Positions 52,178-62,945 of a stretch of DNA of 64,000 nt are shown piece by piece. Numbering within the stretch: position 1 is the first letter of the stretch; the number at the start of each line of letters is the position of its first letter. Source of the stretch: an uncultured Clostridia bacterium (GTDB lineage Bacteria > Bacillota > Clostridia > Christensenellales > CAMQZB01); the NCBI GenBank assembly GCA_947039455.1, contig CAMQZB010000003.1, positions 1-64,000 of the forward strand, read 5' to 3'. Under the pieces are notes generated by a model that ran no database searches, had not been told where the DNA came from, and saw nothing but the letters and a program-made list of their open reading frames with translations. The translations under genes were made by a program, and so were the position numbers.

Positions 52178-53050
52178 TTATCTAGGGTTACCAACGAAGA
52201 AAAGAGCAACAGTTCCAGGACCTGAATGAGTTCCAACAACTGGACCAATAAAGTTGATTTTGTAATCTTTAATACCCGTTGCTTCAACAATTTTATCAGC
52301 AACATATTGAGCATCTTCAAGGCAATCGCCGTGACTAACAAAGAAAATATCATTTTCATCTTCGAAGCCTTTCATTTTCTCTACCATAGAATCAACTAGA
52401 GCAGAAAGTGCTTTTTTGCGACCTTTAACTTTGCCAACTGGCGTAAGTTTTCCTTCTTTATCCATGTGCAAAACAGGTTTAATTTTTAGCATAGTACCAA
52501 ATACTGCAGCAAGTTTTGAAACACGACCACCACGTTGTAGGTGATTCAGATCGTCAACAGTGAACATAAGAACGATTTTGTGTTTAAGAGTTTCAGCGAA
52601 ATCGAAAGCCTCAGAAATTGAAGCACCAGTATTTTTGAAGTTGTTTACTTTATAAACAAGAAGAGCTTGACCCATTGAAGCACAAAGTGAATCAACAACC
52701 ATAACTTTTCTTTCTGGGTACATTTCTTCAAGTTCTTTACCAGCTAAAACAGCACCTTGATAAGTTCCTGAAAGTGATGAAGAAAAACAAATATGCAAGA
52801 TGTCATCTCCTTCTTTCAAAATTTTCTCAAAGTAATCTTTATGAGTTTCTGAGTTGATCATAGAAGTTTTTGGCATGCCACCAGCTCTTACAAGCTCGTA
52901 AAATTCTTTGCAGTTTTGAGTTGCTTCCAAACTTCCCACGTAAGATTTTTCATTAAGTGTATATTCAAGAGGAAGTGCAGTGATGTTATTTTCAACTGTG
53001 TAGTTGTAATCTAAATCTGAACAAGCGTCAGTAGTTATTCTGTATCCCAT
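52178..53050 (-). CDS. DegV-family fatty-acid-binding protein
   Basis: A 290-residue DegV/FakB-like protein that binds a fatty acid for phosphorylation by FakA. The opening YRITTDACSDL (residues 3-13), PKTSMIN (about residues 55-61), HICFSSSLSGTYQGA (about 81-95, ligand-binding Ser/Thr) and a final GPVVGTHSGPGTVALFF (about 270-286) match the family. A start at 53065 is open, but its own codons form the GGAGAA ribosome binding site for the ATG at 53050. Confidence 0.92.
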   Translation of the reverse strand: MGYRITTDACSDLDYNYTVENNITALPLEYTLNEKSYVGSLEATQNCKEFYELVRAGGMPKTSMINSETHKDYFEKILKEGDDILHICFSSSLSGTYQGAVLAGKELEEMYPERKVMVVDSLCASMGQALLVYKVNNFKNTGASISEAFDFAETLKHKIVLMFTVDDLNHLQRGGRVSKLAAVFGTMLKIKPVLHMDKEGKLTPVGKVKGRKKALSALVDSMVEKMKGFEDENDIFFVSHGDCLEDAQYVADKIVEATGIKDYKINFIGPVVGTHSGPGTVALFFVGNPR

Positions 53051-53327
53051 ATTTCTTTTCTCCATTTTTTTGTTTATTTTTATATTTGTATAGTTTACGT
53101 TAATTTCTCTATTTTGTAAAGTAATTTATTGATAAATAGGAAAAACCCATTATTAATATAGAATATTATGTAAACTATTTAGCCACTTGAAGTATTGTAT
53201 ACAATTATCTTACTTTTGTAAAATAAAATACATAGAACAATTAGCCTAAATTATAACAAAAATTAAACGGATTTTCTTTGCATTTCTGAAATTTTTTAAA
53301 AAAATAGCATACTAATATATAATAAAA
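53051..53327. other. Gap upstream of the degV-family gene
   Basis: About 280 bp of A+T-rich sequence holding the DegV promoter area. No gene is seen. Confidence 0.5.
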
Positions 53328-53349
53328 CCATCTCAAAAAAATGAGATGG
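53328..53349 (-). terminator. glyS terminator
   Basis: CCATCTCA/TGAGATGG stem, followed on the minus strand by TTTTATT. Confidence 0.65.
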
Positions 53350-53368
53350 CTTATATTAATAATTTAGT

Positions 53369-54763
53369 TTAGAAATAAACTTTGTCACCGATGTATTTTA
53401 CTAGATCAGCGATGGCAATTCTTTCTTGTACCATAGTGTCTCTATCACGGATAGTGACTGCACCGTCTTCAAGAGATTCAAAGTCAACTGTTAAGCAGAA
53501 AGGCGTTCCAACTTCGTCACAACGACGGTAACGTTTGCCGATAGAACCAGCTTCGTCGTAGTCGCATGGGAAATATTTTGTAAGTTCTGCATAGATTTCA
53601 CGTGCTTTTTCGCCCAACTTCTTTTGAAGTGGCAAGATTGCAACTTTATAAGGCGCTAATGCTGGGTGGAAGTGCATAACAGTTCTCACGTCCCCGTTCT
53701 CCAATTCTTCCTCGTCATAAGCTTCAGTTAGGAAAGCCAAAAGAACTCTGTCTGCTCCTAGTGAAGGTTCGATAACGTATGGTGTGAATTTTTGGTTAGT
53801 TTCAGGATCAACGTATTCAAGGCTTTTTCCTGAAGCATCTTGGTGACATTTAAGATCGAAATCCGTTCTGTCCGCTATACCCCAAAGTTCCCCGAAACCC
53901 CAAGCGAAGTTGTATTCAAAGTCAGTGGTAGCTTTTGCGTAGTGAGCAAGCTCAGCAGTTTCGTGGTCACGGAGTTTCAAGTTAGCCTCAGAAATTCCAA
54001 GGTTTAGCAACCAGTTTTTGCAAAAGTCTTTCCAGTAATCAAACCATTCAAGATCAGTGCCTGGTTTGCAGAAAAATTCAAGTTCCATTTGTTCAAACTC
54101 ACGAGTTCTGAAGATAAAGTTTCCAGGAGTGATTTCGTTTCTGAAAGATTTACCAACTTGACAAACACCAAAAGGAAGTTTCTTTCTTGAAGCACGTTGA
54201 ACGTTGGCGAAGTTTACGAAAATACCTTGAGCCGTTTCTGGACGCATATAAATAGTAGCGGCAGTGTCTTCGTTTACACCTTGGAAAGTTTTAAACATAA
54301 GGTTAAATTTTCTGATAGCAGTAAAGTCAGCTACGCCACAAACTGGGCAAAGGATTTTCTTTTCAGCTATGTATTCAGCCATTTTAGCATTATCCCAACC
54401 GCCTAAATTTTCAGGGCAGTTGTGTTTTGCCATATAGTTTTCAATTAATTGGTCGGCACGGTGACGTGCTTTACAAGATTTGCAATCCATCAATGGATCA
54501 GAGAAATTAGATAAATGCCCTGAAGCTTTCCAAGTTTCTGGATTCATTAAAATTGCAGCATCAAGCCCAACGTTGTAAGGAGATTCTTGAACGAATTTCT
54601 TCCACCAAGCTTTTTTGATATTGTTTTTAAGCTCAACACCTAAAGGACCGTAATCCCAAGTATTGGCTAAACCGCCATAAATTTCACTACCAGCGAAAAT
54701 GAAACCACGACCTTTACAAAGTGCAGTTAATTTATCCATAGTGACAGCTCTTTTATTAGACAT
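53369..54763 (-). CDS. glyS: Glycyl-tRNA synthetase (single-chain, dimeric type)
   Basis: A 464-residue class II synthetase charging tRNA-Gly, of the alpha2 type shared with eukaryotes and archaea rather than the alpha2beta2 GlyQ/GlyS pair. The opening [27 protein letters not shown], the class II motifs ([34 protein letters not shown] at about residues 214-234, GADRVLLAF) and the C-terminal anticodon-binding domain are complete. [11 protein letters not shown] and CPVCGVADF supply zinc-like Cys pairs. No T-box is seen upstream. TTGACT-17-TATACT at 54842-54814 serves as promoter. Confidence 0.95.
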   Translation of the reverse strand: MSNKRAVTMDKLTALCKGRGFIFAGSEIYGGLANTWDYGPLGVELKNNIKKAWWKKFVQESPYNVGLDAAILMNPETWKASGHLSNFSDPLMDCKSCKARHRADQLIENYMAKHNCPENLGGWDNAKMAEYIAEKKILCPVCGVADFTAIRKFNLMFKTFQGVNEDTAATIYMRPETAQGIFVNFANVQRASRKKLPFGVCQVGKSFRNEITPGNFIFRTREFEQMELEFFCKPGTDLEWFDYWKDFCKNWLLNLGISEANLKLRDHETAELAHYAKATTDFEYNFAWGFGELWGIADRTDFDLKCHQDASGKSLEYVDPETNQKFTPYVIEPSLGADRVLLAFLTEAYDEEELENGDVRTVMHFHPALAPYKVAILPLQKKLGEKAREIYAELTKYFPCDYDEAGSIGKRYRRCDEVGTPFCLTVDFESLEDGAVTIRDRDTMVQERIAIADLVKYIGDKVYF

Positions 54764-54813
54764 CTTATTGTCCCTCCGATATTTTCTTCAAATTAAATTT
54801 CTTAATTATATAT

Positions 54814-54842
54814 AGTATATAATTGTAGTGAAAATAAGTCAA
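54814..54842 (-). promoter_or_regulatory. glyS promoter
   Basis: On the minus strand, TTGACT, a 17-bp spacer and TATACT. Confidence 0.65.
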
Positions 54843-54911
54843 CATTTTCCGTATATGATAACGTAAAAAAAACAGATTTTCCATAAAAATAATAGTAAAT
54901 GTACAGTAAAT

Positions 54912-55121
54912 CTAAAGAATATTTCCGTTTACCCCAAACAATTCGTTAGGAGTAATGTTGAATTTTGTATAGATTAGCATGATATTATCGTAAGTTGGTT
55001 TCTTATTTCCAAGGAGCCATTGGCTTACGGTAGTTTGATTAACGCCTAAAATGTCAGCAAGTTTTTGCTGACTTAAATTTTGGCTTGCCATTAATTGTCT
55101 TAATTCTTCAATGTAATTCAT
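54912..55121 (-). CDS. Small XRE-family helix-turn-helix protein
   Basis: A 69-residue Cro/CI-like DNA-binding protein consisting of a single HTH. QQKLADILGVNQTTVSQWLLGNKKPT (about residues 18-43) carries the recognition helix. A short hydrophobic tail and NELFGV close it. It has no ligand domain. It lies between glyS and dinB on the same strand. Target unknown. It could be a phage/element remnant or a minor regulator. Confidence 0.85.
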   Translation of the reverse strand: MNYIEELRQLMASQNLSQQKLADILGVNQTTVSQWLLGNKKPTYDNIMLIYTKFNITPNELFGVNGNIL

Positions 55122-55241
55122 AAATAATATTATAAGTATTTTAGGTCAAAAGTACTAATATAGGTCAAGAAACCTACTGTGTTAATAAAAATAGAAAATA
55201 TTAAGATAAAATACCATAAAATGCGAAATGTATAATAAACA

Positions 55242-56489
55242 TCACCGATTATTCCGTTGAAATGGTAGCGTATCGTCGCTTTTGTGTGAGGAGGCGATAA
55301 GGTCGTTACTGATAAAAGATGCTTTTGTTACACTTTCAAAACCAAATTTATCACGTATGACATCAAGGCTTTTTCCTAGTTTTTCTTCTTTGAAATTGTC
55401 AATAGCTGTGTCAAACAATGATTGTTGAAAGCTGAAACCGTCGGAAACTAGGTTGTATGTTTGAACAGTGATTGAGCGAAGTGGCAAAAGATGGTTCAAA
55501 TTGTAGTTTTTCAAAAAACATTCATAGGCTTCAGTTGCAATTACTTTTTCTGAGTTAGTGGGATAATTCAGTACTTGTTGACGTGAAATGGTAGAAAGAG
55601 CAGTGTCACGCATAGCGATTGAAACGCCAGTACCACAAAAACCGTATTGACGAAGTCGACTAGCTACAATTTCCGCAAGATAGAAAATTACGCTTCGCAC
55701 ATCGTCGTTGGTTTTCATGTCACGGCGAGTGGTGATACCGTTTCCCACCGACTTGATGGGAGTATGCTTGTCAAAAACAAGAACTTCCCCTTCCTCAATT
55801 CCCATGGCATCTTTTTTCATGCGACTACCAATAATTCCAAAGTGGGAAAGTAGCAGTTTTTCCTGGGTATTAGCAAGATCGCCAATGGTGAATACGTTGA
55901 GATTTCGCAATCTTAACTTAGTTTTTTTTCCAATATTCAGCATTTCCTCAACAGGAACAGGCCATACTTTTTCTTTAAAATTTTCTTTAGTAATAATAGT
56001 GACAGCGTCAGGTTTTTTCATGTCACTTCCAAGTTTCGCAAAAACTTTTGTATATGAAACACCGATTGATACAGTAAGACCAGTTTCACGTTTCACTTTT
56101 TCACGAATTAAATTAGCAATAGTTTCCCCGTCACCAAACAATTTTTGTGAACCAGTAACATCAAGCCAACATTCGTCCAAACCGAAAGTTTCGATTTTAT
56201 CGGTGAAAGTGTAGTAAATTTCACGAACTACTTTACTATAATGGGAGTATTTTTCAAAGTGGGGACGGCAAAGCATGATGTTTCTACACTTCATTTCCGC
56301 TTGCCAAATAGTGTCACCAGTTTTTACGCCTAAGGCTTTTGCGATGTTATTTTTAGCAAGAATAATGCCGTGACGCATTTCAGGGTTACCAGAAACAGCC
56401 ATGGGATTAACACGATATTCTTCGTTGTCAAGCCCCTCAACCGATGCGTAAAAATTATTCAAATCTGAATGAAGTATTACTCTTTCCAT
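55242..56489 (-). CDS. dinB: DNA polymerase IV (Y family)
   Basis: A 415-residue translesion polymerase. The opening ERVILHSDLNNFYASVEG supplies the first metal-binding Asp. The catalytic box is LDECWLDVTGS (about residues 100-110, Asp/Glu). The helix-hairpin-helix region LNIGKKTKLRLRNLNVFTIGDLA (about 184-206) and the little-finger domain follow. GTG at 56501 opens a slightly longer frame, but the conserved Y-polymerase start fits the ATG at 56489. The expected SOS control (LexA box) was not identified. Confidence 0.92.
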   Translation of the reverse strand: MERVILHSDLNNFYASVEGLDNEEYRVNPMAVSGNPEMRHGIILAKNNIAKALGVKTGDTIWQAEMKCRNIMLCRPHFEKYSHYSKVVREIYYTFTDKIETFGLDECWLDVTGSQKLFGDGETIANLIREKVKRETGLTVSIGVSYTKVFAKLGSDMKKPDAVTIITKENFKEKVWPVPVEEMLNIGKKTKLRLRNLNVFTIGDLANTQEKLLLSHFGIIGSRMKKDAMGIEEGEVLVFDKHTPIKSVGNGITTRRDMKTNDDVRSVIFYLAEIVASRLRQYGFCGTGVSIAMRDTALSTISRQQVLNYPTNSEKVIATEAYECFLKNYNLNHLLPLRSITVQTYNLVSDGFSFQQSLFDTAIDNFKEEKLGKSLDVIRDKFGFESVTKASFISNDLIASSHKSDDTLPFQRNNR

Positions 56490-56669
56490 AAATAATCTCA
56501 CAATCTCCTTTTTTAAGTTACTAATATTATATCAAATACACGTTTGTAATCCAAACGATTTTTCCTATATATAATATTAGTTTGAGTAAATAATTAGAAA
56601 ATAACATTAATTACGCAATAATTTTCAAAATAATATTGATAAAATACTATACAATCAAATAAAGTATGT

Positions 56670-56675
56670 TATAAT
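56670..56675 (+). promoter_or_regulatory. clpC extended -10
   Basis: TGTTATAAT about 75 bp upstream of clpC. No good -35 and no CtsR-like direct repeat (GGTCAAA) is seen. Confidence 0.4.
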
Positions 56676-56752
56676 AATTGAAAAGTGAAATTCATGAGAA
56701 ATTTTTATAAAGCTGATAAAATTATTGGTTTTTTTAAAAGGAGAATAGGTTA

Positions 56753-59296
56753 ATGTATAAATTTTCTTCAGGGGCGAACAATGCTCTTGCTATGGCGGAT
56801 AGAGTAATTAAAAACGCCAATATTACATATAAGGGAACGGAGCACATTTTGTCAGGTTTGCTCTCTACCGACTGTATCGCTAGAAAAATTATGTTGTCTA
56901 GTGGTTTAAACATAGATGTTTTTTTTGAATGTTTAAAAGGCACAATTGACGTTGATTATAACATCAATGGTTACACTCCTCGTGCAAAAAACTTGTTCGA
57001 ATCCGCAAACGGTTTCGCTGTTGCCACAAACGGTGGATACATTGCAACGGAGCATTTACTTCTTGGAATAGTTTCTGATATGGAATGTACAGCGGTGAAG
57101 ATACTTGAAAAAATTGGGGTGTCTTTAGAAAACGTTGTGAAAGGATTAGAAAACGAATTGGGTATTAAACTTCAAATTGACTTAAACGACAATTTCGGTG
57201 TCTTTAACAAAAACAGAATAGCGGAACAAATGGCGAAAGATTTCTTTAATACTGAAGGGTTTCCTAATGAGCAAAAAAGTGGAAATTACAACATGAATTC
57301 CCAACAAGCTAAACCAAATGTTTCTAATAATGAGCAAAATCAACCTAAAGATGAAGGAATTTCAAAATTCGGTATCGACTTAAACCAACTAGCTAAAGAA
57401 GGGAAACTTGATCCAGTTATTGGTCGTGAAAAAGAAGTTGAACGTATTATTCAAATTTTGTCAAGGCGTACTAAAAACAACCCAGTATTAGTTGGAGAAC
57501 CGGGTGTTGGTAAATCAGCGGTGATTGAAGGTTTTGCACAAAAAATAGTTAAGGGGCAAGTTCCTGAATTGTTGCGTGACAAAATTGTTTTCTCACTTGA
57601 TATCAGCGGAATGCTTGCTGGAACAAAGTACCGTGGCGATTTTGAAGAACGTTTGAAAGATTTTTTAAATGAAGTGAAAACTCGTGGAAATATCATTATT
57701 TTCATTGACGAAATACATAATATAGTTGGGGCAGGTGCTTCTACTGAAAGCAAAATGGACGCAGCGGAGATTTTGAAACCTTTGTTAGCTCGTGGTGAAT
57801 TACAAACTATCGGCGCAACAACTATTGACGAATACCGCAAATATATTGAGAAAGATCCTGCACTTGAACGTAGATTTCAGCCAGTAACAGTTGATCAACC
57901 AAGTATTTTGGAGTCTATAGAAATCATTAAGGGCTTACGTGATAAATACGAAGCTCACCACAAAGTAGTGATTACTGACGATGCGATAATTGCAGCCGCG
58001 GAACTTTCTGACAGGTATATTCCTGATAGATTTTTACCTGATAAAGCTATTGATTTAATTGATGAGGCTTGTTCAAGAGCTAGACTTGACAACATTACTA
58101 CTCCGCCTAATTTTAATCAACTAAGTGATACTTTAGAGAACCTAGAGAACGAAAAACGCAACGCTATTCGTAAAAACGAATTTAACGAAGCAGGAAGATT
58201 GCAAGGGGAAATTGTAGATGTTCAATCTCGTATCGAGGCTCTAAGACGTGATTGGGACTCTAAGAGAACTAACACAGGTGCTTCTATTTACGCTGATGAC
58301 GTCGCAGCTATCGTTGCTCTTTGGACTTCTATTCCTGTAATGAAACTTACTCAAAGCGAAGCTGATAAATTAATGAATCTTGAAGAGACATTACATGATA
58401 GAGTAGTTGGACAAAAGGAAGCAGTTGTTGCCACTTCAAAAGCTATAAGAAGAGCCAGAGCAGGTTTGAAAGACCCAAAACGTCCTATCGGATCATTTAT
58501 TTTCGTAGGCCCTACTGGTGTTGGTAAAACCGAGCTAGCGAAAGCATTGGCGGAATCGGTTTTCGGTGACGAAAATCTTATGATAAGAATTGACATGAGT
58601 GAATACATGGAGAAACATTCCGTTTCAAAAATGGTTGGTGCTCCCCCTGGATACGTAGGCTTTGACGAAAATGGTCAACTTACTGAAAAGGTTAGAAGAA
58701 AACCGTATTCAGTTGTGCTCTTTGACGAAATAGAAAAAGCTCACCCTGATGTTTTTAATATTCTTCTTCAAATTCTTGAGGACGGACGATTAACTGACAG
58801 CAAGGGCAGAGTGATTGATTTCAAAAATACTATTATTATCATGACTTCAAATGCTGGTGCATCTGAAATTACTACTATGAGAACTCTTGGGTTTGGCGGT
58901 AGTTCAGAAAGTGCACAAGACGATTCTATGAAAGATAAAATATTTGAAGCATTGAAAGACAATTTTAAACCTGAATTCCTAAACCGTGTGGACGATATCA
59001 TTGTTTTCCATAAACTTACTAAGGACGAAATCGGTAGTATTGCTGATTTAATGATTGGAAGTTTAGCGAAAAGATTGCGTACTAAAGACGTGATAATTGA
59101 GATTACTCCAATGGCTAAAGAAAAACTCGTGAGTGAAGGGTTCGACCAAGCCTATGGCGCAAGACCTCTTCGTCGTGCTATTCAACGTCTTATTGAAGAC
59201 CGATTAAGTGAGGAAATACTGCGAGGAACTATTGCTTTTGGCGATAAAGTTCTTATTGATTGCTATGATAATAAATTGCAATTCAACAAAATTTAA
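56753..59296 (+). CDS. clpC: ClpC-type AAA+ chaperone
   Basis: An 847-residue HSP100 unfoldase feeding ClpP. Two Clp N repeats (about residues 5-60 and 80-145), AAA-1 with Walker A GEPGVGKS (about 247-254) and Walker B IIFIDEIH, a central UVR-like coiled region (about 455-500), AAA-2 with Walker A GPTGVGKT (about 584-591) and the C-terminal D2 small domain follow. A linker of about 40 residues rich in Asn/Gln/Lys separates N domain and AAA-1. The usual ctsR-mcsA-mcsB neighbours are absent. Confidence 0.93.
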   Translation: MYKFSSGANNALAMADRVIKNANITYKGTEHILSGLLSTDCIARKIMLSSGLNIDVFFECLKGTIDVDYNINGYTPRAKNLFESANGFAVATNGGYIATEHLLLGIVSDMECTAVKILEKIGVSLENVVKGLENELGIKLQIDLNDNFGVFNKNRIAEQMAKDFFNTEGFPNEQKSGNYNMNSQQAKPNVSNNEQNQPKDEGISKFGIDLNQLAKEGKLDPVIGREKEVERIIQILSRRTKNNPVLVGEPGVGKSAVIEGFAQKIVKGQVPELLRDKIVFSLDISGMLAGTKYRGDFEERLKDFLNEVKTRGNIIIFIDEIHNIVGAGASTESKMDAAEILKPLLARGELQTIGATTIDEYRKYIEKDPALERRFQPVTVDQPSILESIEIIKGLRDKYEAHHKVVITDDAIIAAAELSDRYIPDRFLPDKAIDLIDEACSRARLDNITTPPNFNQLSDTLENLENEKRNAIRKNEFNEAGRLQGEIVDVQSRIEALRRDWDSKRTNTGASIYADDVAAIVALWTSIPVMKLTQSEADKLMNLEETLHDRVVGQKEAVVATSKAIRRARAGLKDPKRPIGSFIFVGPTGVGKTELAKALAESVFGDENLMIRIDMSEYMEKHSVSKMVGAPPGYVGFDENGQLTEKVRRKPYSVVLFDEIEKAHPDVFNILLQILEDGRLTDSKGRVIDFKNTIIIMTSNAGASEITTMRTLGFGGSSESAQDDSMKDKIFEALKDNFKPEFLNRVDDIIVFHKLTKDEIGSIADLMIGSLAKRLRTKDVIIEITPMAKEKLVSEGFDQAYGARPLRRAIQRLIEDRLSEEILRGTIAFGDKVLIDCYDNKLQFNKI

Positions 59297-59407
59297 GGTA
59301 TTTTTCACATAGATATTCCTTTTTGCATAATAGTATGATATAATACTATTAACTAAAGAAAGTTTTTTCTTCCTTTAGTATAAACTTGCAAACCTAGGAG
59401 GCACAAC

Positions 59408-59938
59408 ATGAGAATCGAAATTATTAACAAAAGAAATTATCCAGTCACTGACAAACTTCAAGAAATTATTGAGAAGAAGTTAGAGAAATTTAACAAATAT
59501 TTCAGCGACGATATCCCTGTAAAGGTATATTTAAAGAGTGAAGGACCTAAGTGCAAAATGGAATTGCAACTAAACTTTGGCAAATCATTTTTGACGGCGG
59601 AGTCAATAGCGGACAATATGTATGACGCAGTAGACAAGGTTTTGCCGAAAATTGAAAAACAAATTATTAAACACAAAGGCAGACTTGCTGAAAAAGTGAA
59701 GATTAATCCAATAGTTGAGAACGAAAGAATTTACGACCCAATTCTTGAAGATAAAAATGAAACTCTAGTAAAAGTAAAAGAGTTTGCATTAAAACCAATG
59801 AACATTGAGGACGCAATGTATGAAATGGATATGTCTGGTCACGAATTTTACGTGTACTTAGATAAAGAAAGTAATAGCGTTCAAGTACTTTATAAGAGAT
59901 ACGACGATCATTACGGTGTAATCATTCCAAAAATTTAG
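59408..59938 (+). CDS. hpf: Ribosome hibernation-promoting factor, long form
   Basis: A 176-residue HPF that dimerises 70S ribosomes into inactive 100S particles. The N-terminal RaiA/S30AE domain (residues 1-100) and the C-terminal dimerisation domain (about 118-176, with KPMNIEDAMYEMDMSGHEFYVY and YGVIIPKI) mark the long form found in Firmicutes. An extended -10 TGATATAAT lies upstream at 59336-59344, with a GGAGG ribosome binding site and a terminator downstream. Expected in stationary phase. Confidence 0.94.
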   Translation: MRIEIINKRNYPVTDKLQEIIEKKLEKFNKYFSDDIPVKVYLKSEGPKCKMELQLNFGKSFLTAESIADNMYDAVDKVLPKIEKQIIKHKGRLAEKVKINPIVENERIYDPILEDKNETLVKVKEFALKPMNIEDAMYEMDMSGHEFYVYLDKESNSVQVLYKRYDDHYGVIIPKI

Positions 59939-59963
59939 TACTAAAAAATCCAAACAAAAAACC

Positions 59964-60001
59964 AATAACCAACATATCTTTTTATGTTGGTTATTTTTTT
60001 T
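59964..60001 (+). terminator. hpf terminator
   Basis: AATAACCAACATA/TATGTTGGTTATT stem and a T-run. Confidence 0.9.
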
Positions 60002-60053
60002 ATAGTAATTCGACAATATAAAGCGAAATACTTGTTATATCAATATAAATTGC

Positions 60054-60082
60054 TTAACAAATGGAGAATTTGCTGTTATAAT
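60054..60082 (+). promoter_or_regulatory. galE promoter
   Basis: TTAACA, a 17-bp spacer and TATAAT with extended TG. Confidence 0.65.
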
Positions 60083-60131
60083 AAAAGTAATAGAACAAAA
60101 AGGCAACGGAAAATTTTAGGAGGATTAGATT

Positions 60132-61151
60132 ATGAAAGTATTAGTTTCAGGTGGAACAGGGTTTATTGGATCTCACACTATGGTTGAATTGCTAAATGCA
60201 GGGCATGAAGTTGTTTGCGTTGACGATTACTCAAATAGCACCCCTCTTGTGCTTGGGGAAGTAGAAAAAATCACAGGAAAAAAAGTGATAGCATACAAAG
60301 AAAATTTGTGCGATAAAGCTAAAACTCTTGCTATATTCCAAAAAGAAAAAGTAGATGCTGTTATCCACTTTGCTGGGTTAAAAGCAGTTGGAGAAAGTGT
60401 TCATAAACCGATTATGTATTATGATGTGAACATTAATTCAGTAATCAGCGTGGTTGAAGCTATGAGTAAAACAGGGGTGAAAAACTTGGTTTTCAGTTCT
60501 TCCGCAACAGTATACGGAACTCCTGAATCTATGCCTATCAACGAGAATTTCCCAACTGGCGGAACTACTAATCCGTACGGCACAACGAAATTGTTTATTG
60601 AGAAAATCTTAATGGACTATTGTCATGTGAATAAAGATTTCAATCTGGCATTGCTTCGTTATTTCAATCCTATCGGTGCTCACGAATCAGGATTAATCGG
60701 CGAAGTTCCTAACGGTATTCCAAATAATCTAGTGCCATACATTGCCCAAGTGGCGGTGGGGCAACGTGATAAATTATCCGTCTTTGGCGATGATTATAAT
60801 ACTCACGACGGAACAGGTGTACGTGATTATATCCACGTTGTAGATTTAGCCAAAGGTCATTTACTTGCTTTGAAGAAACTAGAGGCAAATTGCGGTTTGG
60901 TAGTTTACAATCTTGGAACAGGAATTGGTTACAGCGTTCTTGATGTTATTCACGCATACGAAAAAGCATGTGGTTTTTCTATTCCTTACGAAATTTGTAA
61001 AAGGCGTGAAGGGGACATTGGAGAGTGTTATGCTGACCCTAAAAAAGCTCTTGAAGAACTTGGCTGGAAAGCGGAGTTCGGCATTGAATCAATGTGCGAA
61101 TCAAGCTATAAATTTCAAGAAATGCACCCTAACGGATTTGAGAAAAAGTAA
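60132..61151 (+). CDS. galE: UDP-glucose 4-epimerase
   Basis: A 339-residue short-chain dehydrogenase-like epimerase converting UDP-glucose and UDP-galactose. NAD-binding VSGGTGFIGSHTMVELL (about residues 4-20), SSSATVYG (about 124-131, catalytic Ser), YGTTKLFIE (about 149-157, catalytic Tyr and Lys), RYFNPIGAHESG and GTGVRDYIHVVDLAKGH are all present. TTAGGAGG ribosome binding site. Single gene. It could serve galactose use or surface polysaccharide synthesis. Confidence 0.95.
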   Translation: MKVLVSGGTGFIGSHTMVELLNAGHEVVCVDDYSNSTPLVLGEVEKITGKKVIAYKENLCDKAKTLAIFQKEKVDAVIHFAGLKAVGESVHKPIMYYDVNINSVISVVEAMSKTGVKNLVFSSSATVYGTPESMPINENFPTGGTTNPYGTTKLFIEKILMDYCHVNKDFNLALLRYFNPIGAHESGLIGEVPNGIPNNLVPYIAQVAVGQRDKLSVFGDDYNTHDGTGVRDYIHVVDLAKGHLLALKKLEANCGLVVYNLGTGIGYSVLDVIHAYEKACGFSIPYEICKRREGDIGECYADPKKALEELGWKAEFGIESMCESSYKFQEMHPNGFEKK

Positions 61152-61237
61152 ATTTCAATAGATATTGTAATGTAAATTAGTTTAAACAATATTGGATTTA
61201 TAATTACAATAAAATTTCACAATTAATATACAAACAC

Positions 61238-61274
61238 AAAACGGTTTTTTCAAGTAATTTTGAATAAGCCGTTT
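61238..61274 (+). terminator. galE terminator
   Basis: AAACGG..TTCAA / TTGAA..CCGTTT stem with a T-run. Confidence 0.7.
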
Positions 61275-61376
61275 TTTTATTTTGTTAATATAATGTTGAA
61301 AAGGTTATATTTTAGAGTGTTAGTGCGTATATATTAATAAAAAGAAAAATAGCAATTTTTTCAAGGAGAATTTTAT

Positions 61377-62945
61377 ATGAAATACGCTAAACTAACGGTG
61401 GTAATGAGAGACGAAACGCAGAGCAAGGTTCTTGGTATTGTAAATTTAGAAAATATGGGCGGGCAATCAAAAGTTTCTTGCGGACTTCGTATTCCTAAAT
61501 TCGATTACTTGCAATTCACTTTTAATAACGGAAAAGTATACTTTTTAAAAATTTCACCAACTGAAACGGCCAAAGTGGATTTTGAGTGTTCAGAATATAG
61601 CTGTTCATGTGTGAAAAACGGAAATGTTCTTGCAAAGGGTCATACTTCAAGATTTGCTTATCCAAATCCGCAACTTATTAAGTACATGAACGAGTATGTA
61701 AGGGACGAAAAGAATTTCTTCGCTGAAGTTTCTTCCGACCTTGACGCTTTTGAAGGCAAGGTTGCTACATATAATTACTATGAAAACGAGCTTCCAAAAG
61801 ATGTAGCGAAAGACGCTGAAAAGATTGTTGAAACCGTTATGTTAAGAAATAAAAATAACGAAAATAGGTTGAGTGATAATGAAAAAGAGAATGCTAAAAC
61901 GAGTGCTGTTGAAAAAAACTGTGGCAAAAAAGAAGATTGTTCTTATGAAAAAGAAAACTGCCATAGCGGAAGATTAGAACCCCAAAGATGTCCTATGGAT
62001 ACAGCGTGTCCTAACTATGAAAGACCGCTTACTGATTATATTGAACCACAGAAATGTCCTATGGATACAGCATGTCCAAATTATGAAAGACCGCTTACTG
62101 ATTATATCGAACCCCAAAGATGTCCTTTGGATACAGCGTGTCCAAATTATGAAAGACCGCTTACTGATTATATCGAACCACAAAAATGTCCTATGGATAC
62201 AGTATGTCCGCCATATGATATTCCAATGCAAAAGCGTCCAATGTTTGGCGAAATTCCCATGGAAGTTCCTGCAATGTTTGGTAAACCACCAATGGAAAAT
62301 TGTCCAATAAATGGTGAAGTTCCAATGAACGGATTCTATCCATATAATGAATGCCCAACACGCCATGAATCGCCACTGTGTCAAAAACCTAGCACTTATT
62401 TTGAGCCACAAAGATGTCCAATGGACACTGTTTGTTCAGAAATGGGTGGTGCAGAACATGATATGACAGCATATCATGAAGGACACCATCACCATGAAAA
62501 TCATAACCACAACGACGCAGTAATTCCTGATATGAACAAACCACAAATTGAAGAAAAGCCTGCACCAGCAATGCCAAAATATGATTTCAAGGATCAAACA
62601 AAGAAAAATAATGATGAAAAAGCGGATTTCTATTTTGAAATTAAAGAACAGCTTGATCATTTGTTTGAAACATTTAAAGAGGACGCATATCTGAACGAGA
62701 TAATTCCATCATCAAAATGGGTGAAAGTAACCTATGATGAAAGCGGAAAAAGTTATTCTGTGGGACTTCTGACTGATAGTGAAGAAGTGGTTTTCATAGG
62801 CTATGGAGTGGAAGGAACTTACGCAAGTACACCGCCAAAAGAGTTGAACAAAAACGCACAATGGGTACCACTTGATTTTGCAAAACCACAAGAAAAAGGC
62901 TATTGGATGATTTACCAATCAGCGAAAGACGGTCAAAATCTTTGA
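61377..62945 (+). CDS. Repeat-rich Cys/His protein with 22-residue tandem repeats
   Basis: A 522-residue protein of unknown function. A compact N-terminal domain (about residues 1-135) is followed by a charged linker, then three exact-length 22-residue repeats from residues 201 to 266 and a diverged fourth. Each begins EPQ(R/K)CP, contains DTACPNYE and ends PLTDYI. A Pro/Met-rich region with PMFGE-like motifs comes next, a further EPQRCPMDTVC at about 343, and a His-rich stretch HEGHHHHENHNHND (about 367-380). The C-terminal domain (about 420-522) ends KGYWMIYQ. The CP-CP pairs and His cluster suggest metal binding (inference). Coupled to the next gene by TTGA overlap. Confidence 0.8.
   Translation: MKYAKLTVVMRDETQSKVLGIVNLENMGGQSKVSCGLRIPKFDYLQFTFNNGKVYFLKISPTETAKVDFECSEYSCSCVKNGNVLAKGHTSRFAYPNPQLIKYMNEYVRDEKNFFAEVSSDLDAFEGKVATYNYYENELPKDVAKDAEKIVETVMLRNKNNENRLSDNEKENAKTSAVEKNCGKKEDCSYEKENCHSGRLEPQRCPMDTACPNYERPLTDYIEPQKCPMDTACPNYERPLTDYIEPQRCPLDTACPNYERPLTDYIEPQKCPMDTVCPPYDIPMQKRPMFGEIPMEVPAMFGKPPMENCPINGEVPMNGFYPYNECPTRHESPLCQKPSTYFEPQRCPMDTVCSEMGGAEHDMTAYHEGHHHHENHNHNDAVIPDMNKPQIEEKPAPAMPKYDFKDQTKKNNDEKADFYFEIKEQLDHLFETFKEDAYLNEIIPSSKWVKVTYDESGKSYSVGLLTDSEEVVFIGYGVEGTYASTPPKELNKNAQWVPLDFAKPQEKGYWMIYQSAKDGQNL

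Noticed and set aside
54764..54911. T-box riboswitch before glycyl-tRNA synthetase
   Set aside because: Leader is too short and no T-box sequence (TGGNACCGCG-like) or antiterminator is visible.
61974..62411. 145-codon minus-strand frame with repeats
   Set aside because: Mirror of the repeat-rich gene on the plus strand; the periodicity comes from the sense repeats.
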